A stretch of DNA of 64,000 bases from assembly GCA_902728285.1 (NCBI GenBank), contig CACVBU010000050.1:186001-250000 (forward strand), given 5' to 3'. A model generated the notes under the pieces. That model was given only the letters and a program-made list of their open reading frames with translations, had not been told where the DNA came from and ran no database searches. The stretch is from Clytia hemisphaerica (lineage: Eukaryota; Cnidaria; Hydrozoa; Leptothecata; Clytiidae). The position numbers and the translations under genes were made by a program. This document shows positions 43,195-54,430 of the stretch, piece after piece (positions within the stretch are counted from its first letter, which is position 1; every line of letters starts with the position of its first letter).

Positions 43195-46100
43195 GTAAGT
43201 TGGCTTATTATGAAAAATGCATTCTAATTAGACCAAATATGTTGTTTTTTTGAAATGCAGTAAATTTTGATTAAATGATCAGCAGATTTTTCTCAAACCT
43301 TAATAAATTAAATTAGGATACTTTTTAATGTCTAAAATAATTATTAGGGGCTCGAAAATAGAGACGCATAAATGAAAGATTTCGAAATTAAAGGTAGAAA
43401 TATCGAGAATTCAACTCTCTGGAATATAGAATAACTTAGTTCAGAATGGTCATTGTAAAAATTGTAATCAGTATTAAGATACTTTATGTTACCTCCTTAA
43501 CTCTTTTTGTGAATCCATGATCAGGAAGCTTATTTGTTTTAACTTTTTGTTAGCTTTTTCCTTTGTTGTACCCACGTGTCACAGACCCGCTGGGAGCCCA
43601 GCCCCACTGGAAAGACTGATAAAAATTCCGTCCCCGGTGGGAAAATACCTTAGAATTTCAACCCCACATGGAAATGAACTTTTATTTCATCCCCATTCGA
43701 AATTCAATGTTTAAGAGCTGTGAGACAGGGGTGTTTTATTAATATCGAAAGATGAATATCGATTGGCTCAGTTTTTGATTACGTCACCAAGAACTCCTCT
43801 TACTTCTTAGGATTGGTTTAGGATTTAATCACATGATCAAGAATTGAGAAAAACAAACTATGTTCTCAACGCAAGCTCTAGTAAGAAAAATGGAAAGAAT
43901 CAAAAGGCTTCCAGACCGGGGTGTTGCGGATTATGGAAAAATCCAATTTCTGTTTGGTTATATGAAAAATTTGTTCATTCATTTCATTTACAGATCCCAA
44001 TTACTTACGTCAACTGCTGACAATCTGTCGAGAATGGAGCTTAACAGTCTTTAAAAAAGATCTCGAGTGTCACATTATGAAAGTCCTAAAACCAATTTTA
44101 GAATTTAAAAATCTAACTGCCGGTCAACTCACATTACTTCAATTGGCCGACAAATTTGAACTTGCAGATGTTGTAAACACAGTTTTGAGCAACGTGAAAG
44201 GTGTTAGTTTCAAATATACTGACGTACCTGGCTCTGAATTCGAGAAGCTAGGCAAAGATGTAAAGTATGAAATATTAAAAATGGTGTGCATGGCTATGGA
44301 AGAAAGACCAACTTTATTTACACCTGGGAAAAGTACCAACCAAAGTCTTAAGGTAAGAAAATTTGTTTCTCATTATTATAAGGGATAAAGATTCTTCGGA
44401 AATACAGGATGAAACCAACCCTTCCAGTATTTTTTCTATTTTCAATGATTAACTAATTAACTAATTTTCAATATCTTGGGGTGGCATCTAGTTATCTAAG
44501 GGGTGTACTAACGCACTTTGTAATGACGTCACACTTTGCAATATCTGCCGCATTTTTGTTATACTTTAAGCACTTAACAAAAACTGAGAAACTTTGTAAT
44601 AACACCTGACAGACTTTGTTTGGAAAGAACATTTACAATCAAAAACAAAACTTTCTTTGGAGATTTCATTACCGTTTATACAATAAAAGCAGAAGCAGGT
44701 TTCATTCATAAAACAATGTTTGAACTGCCAGAGATGAGTTAGTGGAGACGTTTAAATTTCGTTTCCAAAGTATATGTCAAGTTGTGGCCGAGTAGCTCAG
44801 TCGGTAGAGCATTTGCCGTACAATTCTAGGATTGATGGTTCGATTAACGGTCACCACTAATTCAGTGAATGAGTAGCTAAGATTGGGTACTGATCTAGGT
44901 GGTACCCTGAGTGTAGCGCTCCATCTCAATATTCGATCTCCCAGGTCAAATAGAAATTGAGATAGGCAATGTGTGTCAGTTATTATTGCAAAAATCGCAA
45001 AGAACTTTGAAATTGAAATAACCTTGAAATTTTGCCAGAGATAAGGATTATTGAGCTGGAGATGATGTGAATTGGTTTGCTGTTGCACCGAGATTACCAC
45101 ATGTTAGGTATATAATTTGTTCGTGCTGTCTGTCAGCTTATAAGAAATATAATACATAATCTGTGATACAATCATCCTATGACATAGGGTAATAGCATCA
45201 GCCTCTTTGTTATACTATAGTTATGAATTACTAAGTGTTGCACACTATCTTGTTCTTAGTTCAAACCTAAAAAAGACCTTGAACACATGACCAAATCTGG
45301 GATATCGATTATGGTTGAGACACGAGCTCAGTGTATTGTTTCAATGCCCGAATACAAAGGAAAAACTGTCGAGGTACATGCTTTCTTATACTGCTTTATA
45401 TTTTATATCATTGATAAATTGAAGTTCTAGTTAGGAGTAATTCTGAAATAAACCTAGTAGTTAAAAATGATTCGCTTATTCTTTAGGCCGGGGTCCACTT
45501 AAAGCTTTTTCATAGTGCTATCAGTGGCCCGGTAGCTCTCGATTTTGAGAAAAAGTCCGCCAGATTTTAATTGTTTTCGGAAGATAACAATTGGATGAAG
45601 CAATATTGTTCTGTGAACAAAGGGGGGCGTACGGAGTTTGCGATTTCCGAAATACCGAATAATTTTGCCGAAATTTCCGAAATTCCGTACAAAAATACTT
45701 GGTAATTCTGATACCGATTTTTTGGGTATTTTTCCTCGTTTTGACTAATTTTTCATCAAATTTGATTTTTCATGTATGAATTACTTAGGTCCCATTTACT
45801 AGTTATAGTTTATATGGTAAAATAATAAATATGAAATATATATAATATATATATTAACTTCTTGTTGAGTTGAACTCTCATTCATCAGAAGAGTGCTTGA
45901 CCAATCGGAATCGGAAGCATATATATACTATTTTTGAATGAAGTTAATGAGTTTTATTTCAAAACTAATAGTTTCACGCCGTTGAGACGATCATCAGTTG
46001 AAAATAAAATTTAAAAAAACTAAAGTTCGTTTTGATTGTTTACGAAGAACAATGTACTGGCTTCTTTTGACAACAATTGACGTCAGTCTTTCGAATCGTG

Positions 46101-49100
46101 TTGTTTTAGCGTGAACTTGTTCACGTGGCGGCATTTCGAAATCAGTTCGTTTCTGGAGTTCAACAGCTCGTCGGGCTGGTTGAATGTTGCAATTTCAAAC
46201 TTTTCACTGAGACAAAGTGAACATTTTACCGAGGCACGGTTGAAGGGCGGACAACGACGGATTGTTTTCCAAGTAATCTTTGGGTGTCAGTTTTTACGTT
46301 TCAACCTCCAAATTTCCTTAGAAAGTTCTGTCTCCTTTTCGTACTTCTCATTTGCGAATGAAGACTTGTGGTTTGCGAAGCGTTTCTTAAATTTGGGTTC
46401 TGCCAGTATATATATTATATATATAATAATACTGAAATTTCGAAGCGAAAACTCTCAAATTTCCGATACCGAAACAATTTCAGAATTCCTAAATACCGAA
46501 GGAATTTTGCCTGATTTCCGAAATTCCGAGGAAAAAGGGTCGATTTCTGCAATTCCGAAATACCGTACGCTCCCCACAACAGAGGGATTGCAAATCTGTT
46601 ATTCATGTTGGTTTCCCAACATTTTTTTACTCGCAGTTTTTTGTTTGGAATCTTAACTTTTTCTTTCAAAATGGTGACCTCGTTAAGCTTACTAGTACTA
46701 GTCTACTTAATCGGACTCGTCGTCATCAGGAAACTAGCGCAAGATTTTAAAGACTTTAAAAGATTTTAATAATTTGTTCAAAATTATCTTTCCAGCAAGG
46801 AATTATTCTCCTTCGGGGACATGTTTGTACATTTTTTGGATCAGAGTTTAAAATGCATTTCTGGACCTTATCCACCATAGCCAAGACTTGTGTATATTGC
46901 TCTTATATCACTTTTTCAGAAAAAAAGGAAGTATTGTAAACTAATAACCTCTGCAACTCCCTTACCGATCGAGATATGGAGACTCTATTGTATTTTTAAT
47001 TTGATTTTTCACCTTATTATCTTTTGAGCAAGGCACTAGTGTGGTAAAGTGGCCATAATCCTTAACTCCTGTACTGGAGACCAATAGTTCAATTCCTACT
47101 CACGACGGTTCACTTGACAAGAATCGTAGCCTCTCAAGTGTAAAAGCTAATGTTATGCAACTGTAGTCAGTCTGAGGTTGCTGATGGAATGCTAAATCGT
47201 GTTAACATTGTCGGTTAGTGTAAAACACAGGTCACAGGTCACAGGTCACGGGTCACAGGTCACAGGTCATACAAATTACAGACCGGAAAACTGTAATGCA
47301 CTCGTAACATACAACTCAAGTTCCTAAAGTAAAAATATCATAATGGAAATATAATATCAAAATATGTTATTTAGAAGTCGTCATCGATCGTTAATCGATT
47401 CGTCATCGATCGTTAATCGATTTGTTATCAATCCTAAATCGAGTATGAGTTGATAGGGTCGATAAGATCGATAAAAGATCGATGATAGATCGATAAATAA
47501 TCAATAACTAATCATAAGCTTAAAAAAATCTTGAGTATCGATCCTCTATCGATCTCCTATCCGTTAAGTTATCCACCGATCACATATCGATCCGTCATCG
47601 AGCCGTTCCGATGATCGATCCTATCGAGCGCGGACGTCTGGATACGTATTCTTTGTATGTAACATACGTAACATGCATATAACATTGAAAAAATAATTTT
47701 TATTACATGTGTGATATAGGTGTAATATATAATACAGGTATTACAGGTCCGTGTTATACACGGCATAAAACGCGAAAGCACGTGGTAAACACGTGGATAG
47801 ATTTTTGGCTTTAAAATAGTTCTAGATCAATAAAATACCTTTGGTATTATATTTTTGACATTAACAACTGTTTTTCAAACATTTTCTTTGTGTTTTACAG
47901 TACTTGAAGCTGGCCTGTCAACACTGACCTGTGACCTGTGACCCGTGACCTGTGACCTGTGACCTGCGTTTTACACTAACCGTAACATTGTTGCTAAAAT
48001 TTAATTAATTGCCTCCTGTAACTAAACTAAATAGAAAATAGAAAAAAACTAGCCAATGACCGTCAGAGATTTCGGATCATGTGCACTTATCGGTACCCAA
48101 GGTAAAAAAGCTGGTAAAAAATGCTACCTTGGGTACCGATAAGTGCACCTGATCCGAAATTTAATTAAGTTGATTAGAACATTCTATTTGTTTTATTATC
48201 TATTTAGGAAATACGATTGGAAGATTACACATGCACAAAGGACGATCCAACTGCAAAAACTACAGAACCATCGGTGACAGAACTGAAATCAATCTTTAAT
48301 TTCTTGGACTTCATTGTGTATGAAGATCGTGTTGTCGACTTGTGCCCGAAAAACAAGTTCAAAAGCTCATCAAGGAATGATTACACGGATGATTCCAGTG
48401 TAATAAAGAATTTCTCTACCAGACGAACTCCTGCTGATGTGAAACTGGTTATGAGTGATGGGGAACTGTTCATCAATCCGTATATCCTGACATCGAATTC
48501 ACCAGTGTTCGAAAAAATGCTGTCAGACGTCAAAAAATCTGTTGACGAGGATGCCTCAGTCCTAACTATGCAATGGAAGTCTGTTAAAGAGATTGGTATG
48601 ATTCTAAAATATTTGACAACGCGTCAAAGTATTACAGGTAAGATACCCAGCTGACACGCAAGGTTGTTTCAACGTTCATCTAACGTTATATGGACGTTGC
48701 GAATGTTAGATAAACGTGTTTCAGGTGTTGTTTTTCTTGCACGACATCGAAAATGGGTGTGAACGTTATTTTTGACGTCAAAGCACGCTTGCTAGGCCTT
48801 GAAGCGACCGTAGTGTAGTGGTAGAGCATCCGGCTACGGTGCGCAAGGGTTGTGAGTTAAACCTCCAGCCGGGTCTTACCAAAGATTCCCAAAATGGCAC
48901 TTGATGCCTCTTTGCTAGATGCTCAGCAATTAAGAGAAGGATTAAGGGTAAATGGAGCAATCCAGGGAGAAAGAGTGGCGCCCTCCCCTACCTTTAGGTA
49001 GACAGCTATCGAAAGAGGAGCCTTCGAGTCGCCTCCGACTGCGGTCGTAGACTTACTTACTTAGGCTTTGAATTTAGAATTCCGTGGGTGTAAATAAAGT

Positions 49101-51269
49101 ATGTGAATCTTGTGACACATTTTACCTGTTGGCTCGGATCTAAGTCTTCTTTCTTTGTTAGCTGGATAGATATTTGTGAGTGGAACAATTTGAAATAAAA
49201 AAATCTTTAAAAAAAATTCTAAAAATGAAGATGAAAATGAATAAGAAAAATTCATCAAGCAAACTGCCAAGCAAATCAAGCAAAAAAAAAAACAACTCCG
49301 GGAAGGAAGGCAGACAAACCAACTTTTTGCTTTCTGTGGCCATGTTTTCATCCATTTTTGATTTTCATTCAAAGGTGAGTAGAACATAACGGAGATAAAA
49401 GTTACAAGCGAACATTTCAAGAAATTTCATGCAGAGAAATTTTTCTCTAATGCATTCTCCTTCATATTGCGCTGCTAATTGTTTGTTTTGATTTAAACAA
49501 AGCGCTAAACCCAGTATCGGGGAAAATATCGGACTTATTTCACACTATAGGACTTCACGCGACTGTAAAATTAAAAAATGGAACCGAATTTAAGAAACTA
49601 CTTGCCGTAGTTCAAAAAATGAAGATCTTGTAGAAAAGTGCTATAACTATCATTTTCACTGAAGTGAATCCTTATCATCGAACGTCATCACTGTTAAAAA
49701 ATTTCGCAAAAATAATCATTCAGTCAAAAGATATCAAACAAAGTTATAAGCTGATTGACGTCTAAAAACGCTGTTTTCTGCTGTTTTTTTTGGGGTCAAT
49801 CACTTATTAACTTTGTATCATAACTTTATATTGAATAAATATTTTAGTGAAATTTCTTCACAGTGATGACCTCCTAAGATCAAAAATCTGTCCAGTGAAA
49901 ATGAAAGTTATAGCACTTTTGTACAAGATCTTCATTTTTTTCTTCTTTATTTTCATCTTCGTTTTTAGAATTTTTTTAAAGACTTTTTTATTTCAAATTG
50001 TTCCACTCACAAATATCTCTCCAACGATACCAAATTTATAGGTATAAATCTTATGCTTAAGTTTTTTGTTTTGCTGCTCTCATTTTTGTCTTTGAGCTCA
50101 ACTTCTTTTACTTTTTAGACGACATGAATCTTGAAACACTTGCTTCATTGTGTCAAGAGTATAGAATTGACTGGCTTTTAAAGAAGATTGAGGAATTTAT
50201 AGAAGAAAAAACTGTTTCGTTTTCCCCGATATCCACGGAAAAACTGCTGAAGTACTTAAAGATTGCTTCAATTTATGGTTTCGAAAAAGCTATGGAGAAA
50301 ATAGTTCAAAAGGTTGACAAGTCTTTTATTACGCTTCAAATGTACGAAGAATTTACTTGGCTAAATACCAGTGTTAAAATTTTACTGGCAAGGAAACGAC
50401 TGTGGGAGATTCTACCTAAAGATGAGAGGGATATAATTATGAACACTAATGAAATTACTATGCTGTCTGTATTGGCTGATTTTAAACAAGAAAAGTTCAG
50501 TTTTGAGAAACCCTTCGATAATAGTGCTTCGCTCAGTAATAGAACAACCCCTCTAGAAATTAAAAAATCTAAATCAAAGAAGAAGAGCAAGACCGGCAAT
50601 TTTAGAGCAACGACATCAAGTTCGGGCGGTGAAATGTTTGGAGCCACGACATCAGGTTCGGGCAGTGGATTGTTTGGAGCTTCGACATCAGGTTCGGGCG
50701 GTGGATTGTTTGGAACCACGACATCAAGTTCGGGCGGTGGATTGTTTGGAACCTCGACATCAAGTTCGGGCGGTGGATTGTTTGGAGCCACGACATCAGG
50801 TTCGGGCGGTGGATTGTTTGGAACCACGACATCAGGTTCGGGCGGTGGATTATTTGGTACCACGACAACAACCAGTTCGGGCGGTGGATTATTTGGCACC
50901 ACGAGAACAAGTTCGGGCAGTGGATTGTTTGGAGCTTCGACATCAGGTTCGGGTGGTGGATTGTTTGGAGCCACGACATCAGGTTCAGGCGGTGGATTAT
51001 TTGGTACCTCGACATCAAGTTCGGGCGTTGGATTGTTTGGAACCAAGACAACAGGTTCGGTTGGTGGAATGTTTGGAACCACAACAACCAGTTCGGGTGG
51101 AGGATTGTTTGGAGCCAAGACACCAGGTTCGGGCGGTGGATTGTTTGGAACCTCGACATCAAGTTCGGGCGGTGGATTGTTTACAACCACAACAACCAGT
51201 TCGGGCGGAGGATTGTTTGTAGCCAAGACATCAAGTTCGGGCGGTGGATTGTTTGGATCCTCGACATAA
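42726..51269 (+). CDS. Tandem BTB protein with C-terminal FG-repeat tail
   Basis: Five exons: 42726-43194, 43994-44352, 45260-45373, 48208-48637 and 50119-51269. Phases match (1, 0, 0, 1) and the sum is 2,523 nt, or 840 residues plus TAA. An in-frame TAA lies 9 bases before the ATG. N-terminal acidic 35-residue direct repeats lead into BTB-like region 1 with a helical continuation, then a second BTB-like region with its own post-BTB helices, a Lys-rich stretch (KKSKSKKKSKTG) and 18 GLFG-type repeats. BTB proteins usually dimerise and often serve as CUL3 adaptors; that role is inference. No signal peptide or membrane segment. Confidence 0.85.
43571..43733. mobile_element. CACCCCTGTCTCAC-ended MITE, shortened copy
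   Basis: Left CCCACGTGTCACAGACCCGC, right GAGCTGTGAGACAGGGGTG; the middle is about 70 bp shorter than in copy 3. It lies in intron 1 of the BTB gene. Confidence 0.8.
43994..45373 (+). CDS. BTB gene exons 2 and 3
   Basis: Exon 2 (43994-44352) encodes the end of BTB 1 and helices: LTAGQLTLLQLADKFELADV is typical of the last BTB helix and start of a BACK-like region. Exon 3 (45260-45373) gives 38 residues starting FKPKKDLEHM, of no known domain. Confidence 0.82.
44786..44975 (+). mobile_element. tRNA-derived SINE
   Basis: A perfect A box (TAGCTCAGTCGG) and a near-perfect B box (GGTTCGATTAA) spaced as in tRNA genes. The acceptor ends GTGGCCG and CGGTCAC can pair, but the anticodon arm cannot. 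A non-tRNA body follows. It is therefore a SINE head and not a working tRNA. Confidence 0.75.
45622..46577. mobile_element. 956-bp element with GGGGCGTACGG ends
   Basis: Left GGGGGGCGTACGGAG, right TACCGTACGCTCCCC. Both ends are rich in TTTCCGAAATNCCG words. A 181-residue frame at 46111-46656 crosses the right end and resembles nothing known; taken as chance. Confidence 0.6.
47030..47200 (+). mobile_element. Second SINE-like unit
   Basis: TAGTGTGGTAAAGTGGCC resembles an A box and AGTTCAATTCC a B box. The body differs from the other SINEs. Confidence 0.45.
47212..47982. mobile_element. Element with AGGTCA-array inverted ends
   Basis: Ends CGGTTAGTGTAAAACACAGG and GACCTGCGTTTTACACTAAC. Six tandem half-sites (AGGTCA, one GGGTCA) at 47228-47269 and six in mirror image at 47924-47967, each spaced by one base. 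The centre (47378-47632) is crowded with ATCGAT and GATCGAT words. No coding sequence. Confidence 0.88.
48069..48160. mobile_element. Near-perfect hairpin
   Basis: ATTTCGGATCATGTGCACTT then ATCGGTACCCAAGGTA is mirrored by TACCTTGGGTACCGAT and AAGTGCACCTGATCCGAAAT. The arms are about 36 bp with one mismatch, and the loop is about 20 bp. It lies 47 bp before BTB exon 4. Confidence 0.9.
48208..48637 (+). CDS. BTB gene exon 4: BTB 2
   Basis: TPADVKLVMSDGELFINPYI followed by LTSNSPVFEKML is a clear BTB core (strand, then the helix that holds the conserved S-P-V-F). Donor GTAAGA, phase 1. Confidence 0.88.
48650..48735. mobile_element. AACGTT MITE, partial copy
   Basis: Left CCCAGCTGACACGCAAGGTT; the right end is degraded. 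It starts 13 bases after the donor of BTB exon 4. Confidence 0.65.
48803..49063 (+). mobile_element. tRNA-derived SINE, best copy
   Basis: Head CGTAGTGTAGTGGTAGAGCA with A box; degenerate B box GAGTTAAACCTCC. Body ends GACTGCGGTCGTAGACTTAC. Related copies at 1957-2205 (plus) and 60458-60540 (minus). Confidence 0.75.
49165..50035. mobile_element. Inverted-repeat element before BTB exon 5
   Basis: Left GATATTTGTGAGTGGAACAA, right TTGTTCCACTCACAAATATC. The mirror continues through TTTGAAATAAAAAA and the GAAGATGAAAATGA / TCATTTTCATCTTC-like part. A related piece is at 3773-3945. Confidence 0.75.
50119..51269 (+). CDS. BTB gene exon 5: post-BTB helices and GLFG tail
   Basis: NLETLASLCQEYRIDWLLKK and LLKYLKIASIYGFEKAMEKI are post-BTB/BACK-like helices. 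From 50608 the frame is 18 units of about 12 residues, such as TSTSSSGGGLFG and TTTSGSGGGLFG, a GLFG repeat as in FG nucleoporins. A TAA follows one more SST. The tail has no acidic or aromatic residues other than Phe. Confidence 0.88.
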
Positions 51270-51292
51270 AGTTCGAGCAGTGGATTGTTTTT

Positions 51293-51440
51293 AAACCCTG
51301 TCTCATTGCTTCGTTGGAACTTTTTCCCATATTATTAGAGCTAGAAATTTTTAATGAAATCCCCTTGCTGATAAAGATTTTATTGTTCCAAGCTTAAAAA
51401 ATCCATTGGGGATGGTTTCGGAGTGCAGCTTTTTCCATTG
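51293..51440. mobile_element. Part of a CACCCCTGTCTCAC MITE after the BTB stop
   Basis: ACCCTGTCTCATTG, then GGAACTTTTTCCC and GGGGATGGTTTCGGAG, matching the family. It follows the GLFG array directly. Confidence 0.65.
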
Positions 51441-52454
51441 AACTTCAAATTGGGAACTTTGATAATCCAAAACAACTTTGTACTTCTAGACTTCAAGAGG
51501 AAACAAGTCAAGTGAAAATGATAAAGCTGAAAAAATATCACTTCATTTTCAGTTGATACAAGTCACCCAAAATAGAGACATATACTCATGCGTAGGTTAC
51601 TTTTTTAAAACCGCTTGTCATTAAACAGCACAAAGAGTAATGAATATGAAGAGGGGGTGTCATTTGCTAAGGTCTGGGGTTGGGACGGCAAAATCTGTCG
51701 TTCTTTGTCGTACTTTGTCGTTCTTTTTATCATTTGTCGTATTTTTTGTCGTTTTAATAGCTATTTTTCTAACAGTCTCGTGTGGCGATTGTTCTGGCAA
51801 TTCTGATTCTGTGACATGATTTGCAGATTTTTATAATTATTTTTGTTAACGATGAATGTTTCGTTATGGATAGTAATAGTGTATTTTTGTCTAAAAATCA
51901 AAAATATGATGACAATTATCAAATCTCTAATAATTTTTGTTCTCAAGTTTGAGCTTAGTGTCCATAACGAGATGAAATTTCCACATAAAGTTACCTCATA
52001 ACATGACAAACGTAGAAGAAAGAAGTTTTTTGATATATTCCCCAGATCATAAGTTTCGGGGCACTTTCGTTTTCGAGAGATCTCTCTATCCCAAATCCCA
52101 TGGGATCCCTCTAAATCGGAATCAAGATAATTCTGGATTTTTCAAAATTTAGCTAAAACAAAAAATTTGAATCCGATTAATCCGGTTACAGATCGTGGTG
52201 TCAAGATCCTTTCAATTTAACACTGTATATGATGAAGAGGTAGTAGTATATATTCCAAGTCATTTATAGTGATGTAATAAAATTTGCATTTTTTTTACAG
52301 AAATAGTTTCCTAAATATTTACTTTGTACATATTTTATCGATTAGACCAGCTAATTTGCATCAATACTTTTTACAGTAAGAGAAACATCAAAACAAAAAA
52401 AACTTAACGGCATCAAGATCCTTACTTCCTTAGGTGAAGTACTAGTATATATAA
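51441..52454. other. Gap between BTB gene and GPCR
   Basis: AT-rich, no gene. TTGTCGT words repeat five or six times at 51695-51757. Confidence 0.5.
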
Positions 52455-52612
52455 TTGACGGCGCTCTCTTATTCGACGTTCTATCATTCGATAATATTGA
52501 TAGTCACCGTCAATAAGAAACATTCATAAACGACGCTCTACTTTTCGATACACTCCCTTATTCGATGAAAATCCAATTCCCCATGAGAATTGAATTATAG
52601 AGCGTCAACTGT
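52455..52612. mobile_element. MITE with TTGACGGCGCTC / GAGCGTCAAC ends
   Basis: Left ATTGACGGCGCTCTCTTATT, right AATTATAGAGCGTCAACTGT; an interior GACGCTCTACTTTTCGAT recurs. It ends just after the GPCR stop. Confidence 0.5.
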
Positions 52613-52615
52613 ATT

Positions 52616-53093
52616 TCAAGTCATTTGAATGGAAGTTGTCCTTCCGTTTGATGTTGTATTACTTCTCCAATCAGTGTCAAATCTCTCATTAGAAAATCTC
52701 TTTGTCATGTCTTTTAACGCTTTTTTGAAAGTAGCATTAGTTGTCCCATAAATAATAGCATTAGCAAAATTATTGATAAAAGTTAAAGACGACATCACCC
52801 CGTCTATAGAAACACCAGTACAACTGAACCATATAGTAGGGTCAATAAAGATTGCAATTTGTAAGAACGACCAAGGTAGCCAGAGAACCACAAACACGAA
52901 CGTAACATACGTGTACAGCCTGTTTTTCTTCATGCTACGTTTATTATTAGACTCCTGTTGTGCATTATGTCCAACACTTAAAGCTCTGATTTGTTTACGT
53001 TGACGGCGAACGATGTAATACACGTATCCATAAATACCCGTATTTATAAAAATCGGAATCACAAAATTTACAAATAAACCAACTGCTTCAGCA
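52616..53093 (-). CDS. GPCR TM5-TM7 and cytoplasmic tail
   Basis: Begins AEAVGLFVNFVIPIFINTGI (TM5), then the basic third loop YYIVRRQRKQ, TM6 YTYVTFVFVVLWLPW, TM7 LTFINNFANAIIYGT, helix 8 FKKALKDMTKRF, and a Ser/Thr-rich tail ending SIQMT. Confidence 0.9.
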
Positions 53094-53129
53094 GAGTGAC
53101 AGAAGCAGCCACCGGGGCAAAAAGGCGAA

Positions 53130-53545
53130 ATAGCTGTTCCGATTTGCCAGCCAGGAGAATATTTCTAAAAAGTTGACATATTTAGCTTCTTCGGAACAGC
53201 TCCGAATTTCCAGCTGGAAAAGTAAATTTTGTCTAGAAAAAGTCCCAGATTGTCAGGAACAGCTCTACAAAAGAACTTTTTGCTTTGTTCCTTAAAATAG
53301 CTATTCCGATTTGCCAGGAGCAACTTTGTAATTCCACAGGAACAGCTCTCTATTTCCAGCTGGAGATAAAAAGGAAAGTATCTGTTCTAACGCCAGTGGC
53401 AATCTTTTTATTTCAAGGGGACAGCTCTCTATTTCCAGCTGGAGATAAAAAAGCAAAACATAGCTGTTCCGATTTACCAGGAGCGATTATGATACTTAAT
53501 AGGAACAGCTCTGTATTTCCAGCTGGAAATTTATTTGGACAACAA
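53130..53545 (+). repeat. Subterminal GGAACAGCT/CCAGCTGG repeats, left side
   Basis: At least six variants of GGAACAGCTCTCTATTTCCA followed by GCTGG, mixed with their reverse form TAGCTGTTCCGATTTGCCAG. Confidence 0.88.
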
Positions 53546-53934
53546 CTTCGAGAGTTAATTTGCGCAGTCCGAGGTAAGGGGTAGTGATAGAAAAGACCTT
53601 TACATGTTTTTTTTATAAGCATATCTAGGCTCATATATGGCAAAAATTTAAACACAAGCTAAACATTACTTTGAGCCTTCATTTTCAGAATTTGTTTGTT
53701 TTTGGCAGGATTTTCGAAATTTCTCTAAAACTTTGCTTAGGATATAAGCATCCGTCAAAGCATTTTCAGCTTTGTAAATCTCTCTATCTAAGCATTTCCG
53801 AGGCAGCTTTTGGGTTCATGTATTGTGAAACTTATTTTTCAGTAGAAATAATCGAATTATTATCGAGAATATTAGTTTCCGGGAGGCATATCATTTATAG
53901 TTATAGAAAAAGAGGATATATTCGCCATACCATT

Positions 53935-54420
53935 AGACTAGTAAACTAGCCGGTTATTACTTATAACCTTATAATAAAACTGTCAATCAAATAATGTAAA
54001 CACTAATTAAATATTCAGCGCGCGTGAGAAAAAAGGAAAATAACCGACTAGAAGCTACTTCCAACGCCTTTTTTTTCTTCACCTAAAATCGTAAGGAGAG
54101 ACATACAGATTTCTGTATGTCTGACCCGTGCGGAATTGCATTTATTTTTCTTTCTGTTTATTGCGTTTTTAGGAATGCTCATTTATTTATATGTTCCCAT
54201 GTTCAATGTTACTATGAAATATCATTTACATAGTCAAAAAAGTTGGATGGATTCTCAAAAACCTAAAAAAAGTTGTAAAATTAAACAACGTTTTTTGAGG
54301 GAAGTAGCTTCTAGTGGTTGAAATTCAGAAAAGAAACGCAACTTCACCCCTTTGATTCTTTTTATTTGGAGCTTGATTTTTGTATATGGGTCTGTTTTCA
54401 ACGACTAGTTTACTAGTCTA
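53935..54420. mobile_element. 486-bp nested element with 10-bp target duplication
   Basis: Ends AGACTAGTAAACTAG and CTAGTTTACTAGTCT(A). The duplication CCATACCATT is at 53925-53934 and 54421-54430, perfect. Inside, ACTAGAAGCTACTTCC is mirrored by GGAAGTAGCTTCTAGT. Confidence 0.9.
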
Positions 54421-54430
54421 CCATACCATT

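Noticed and set aside
44786-44860. Functional tRNA gene
   Set aside because: The A and B boxes are good and the acceptor can pair, but the anticodon arm does not and a SINE body follows.
46111-46656. 181-residue plus-strand protein
   Set aside because: Crosses the end of an inverted-repeat element; no motif and odd composition.
50336-51226. Minus-strand frame of 296 residues and other long frames over the BTB tail
   Set aside because: Shadows of a short-period repeat that is open in several frames; the plus frame continues from the BTB domain by a good splice site.
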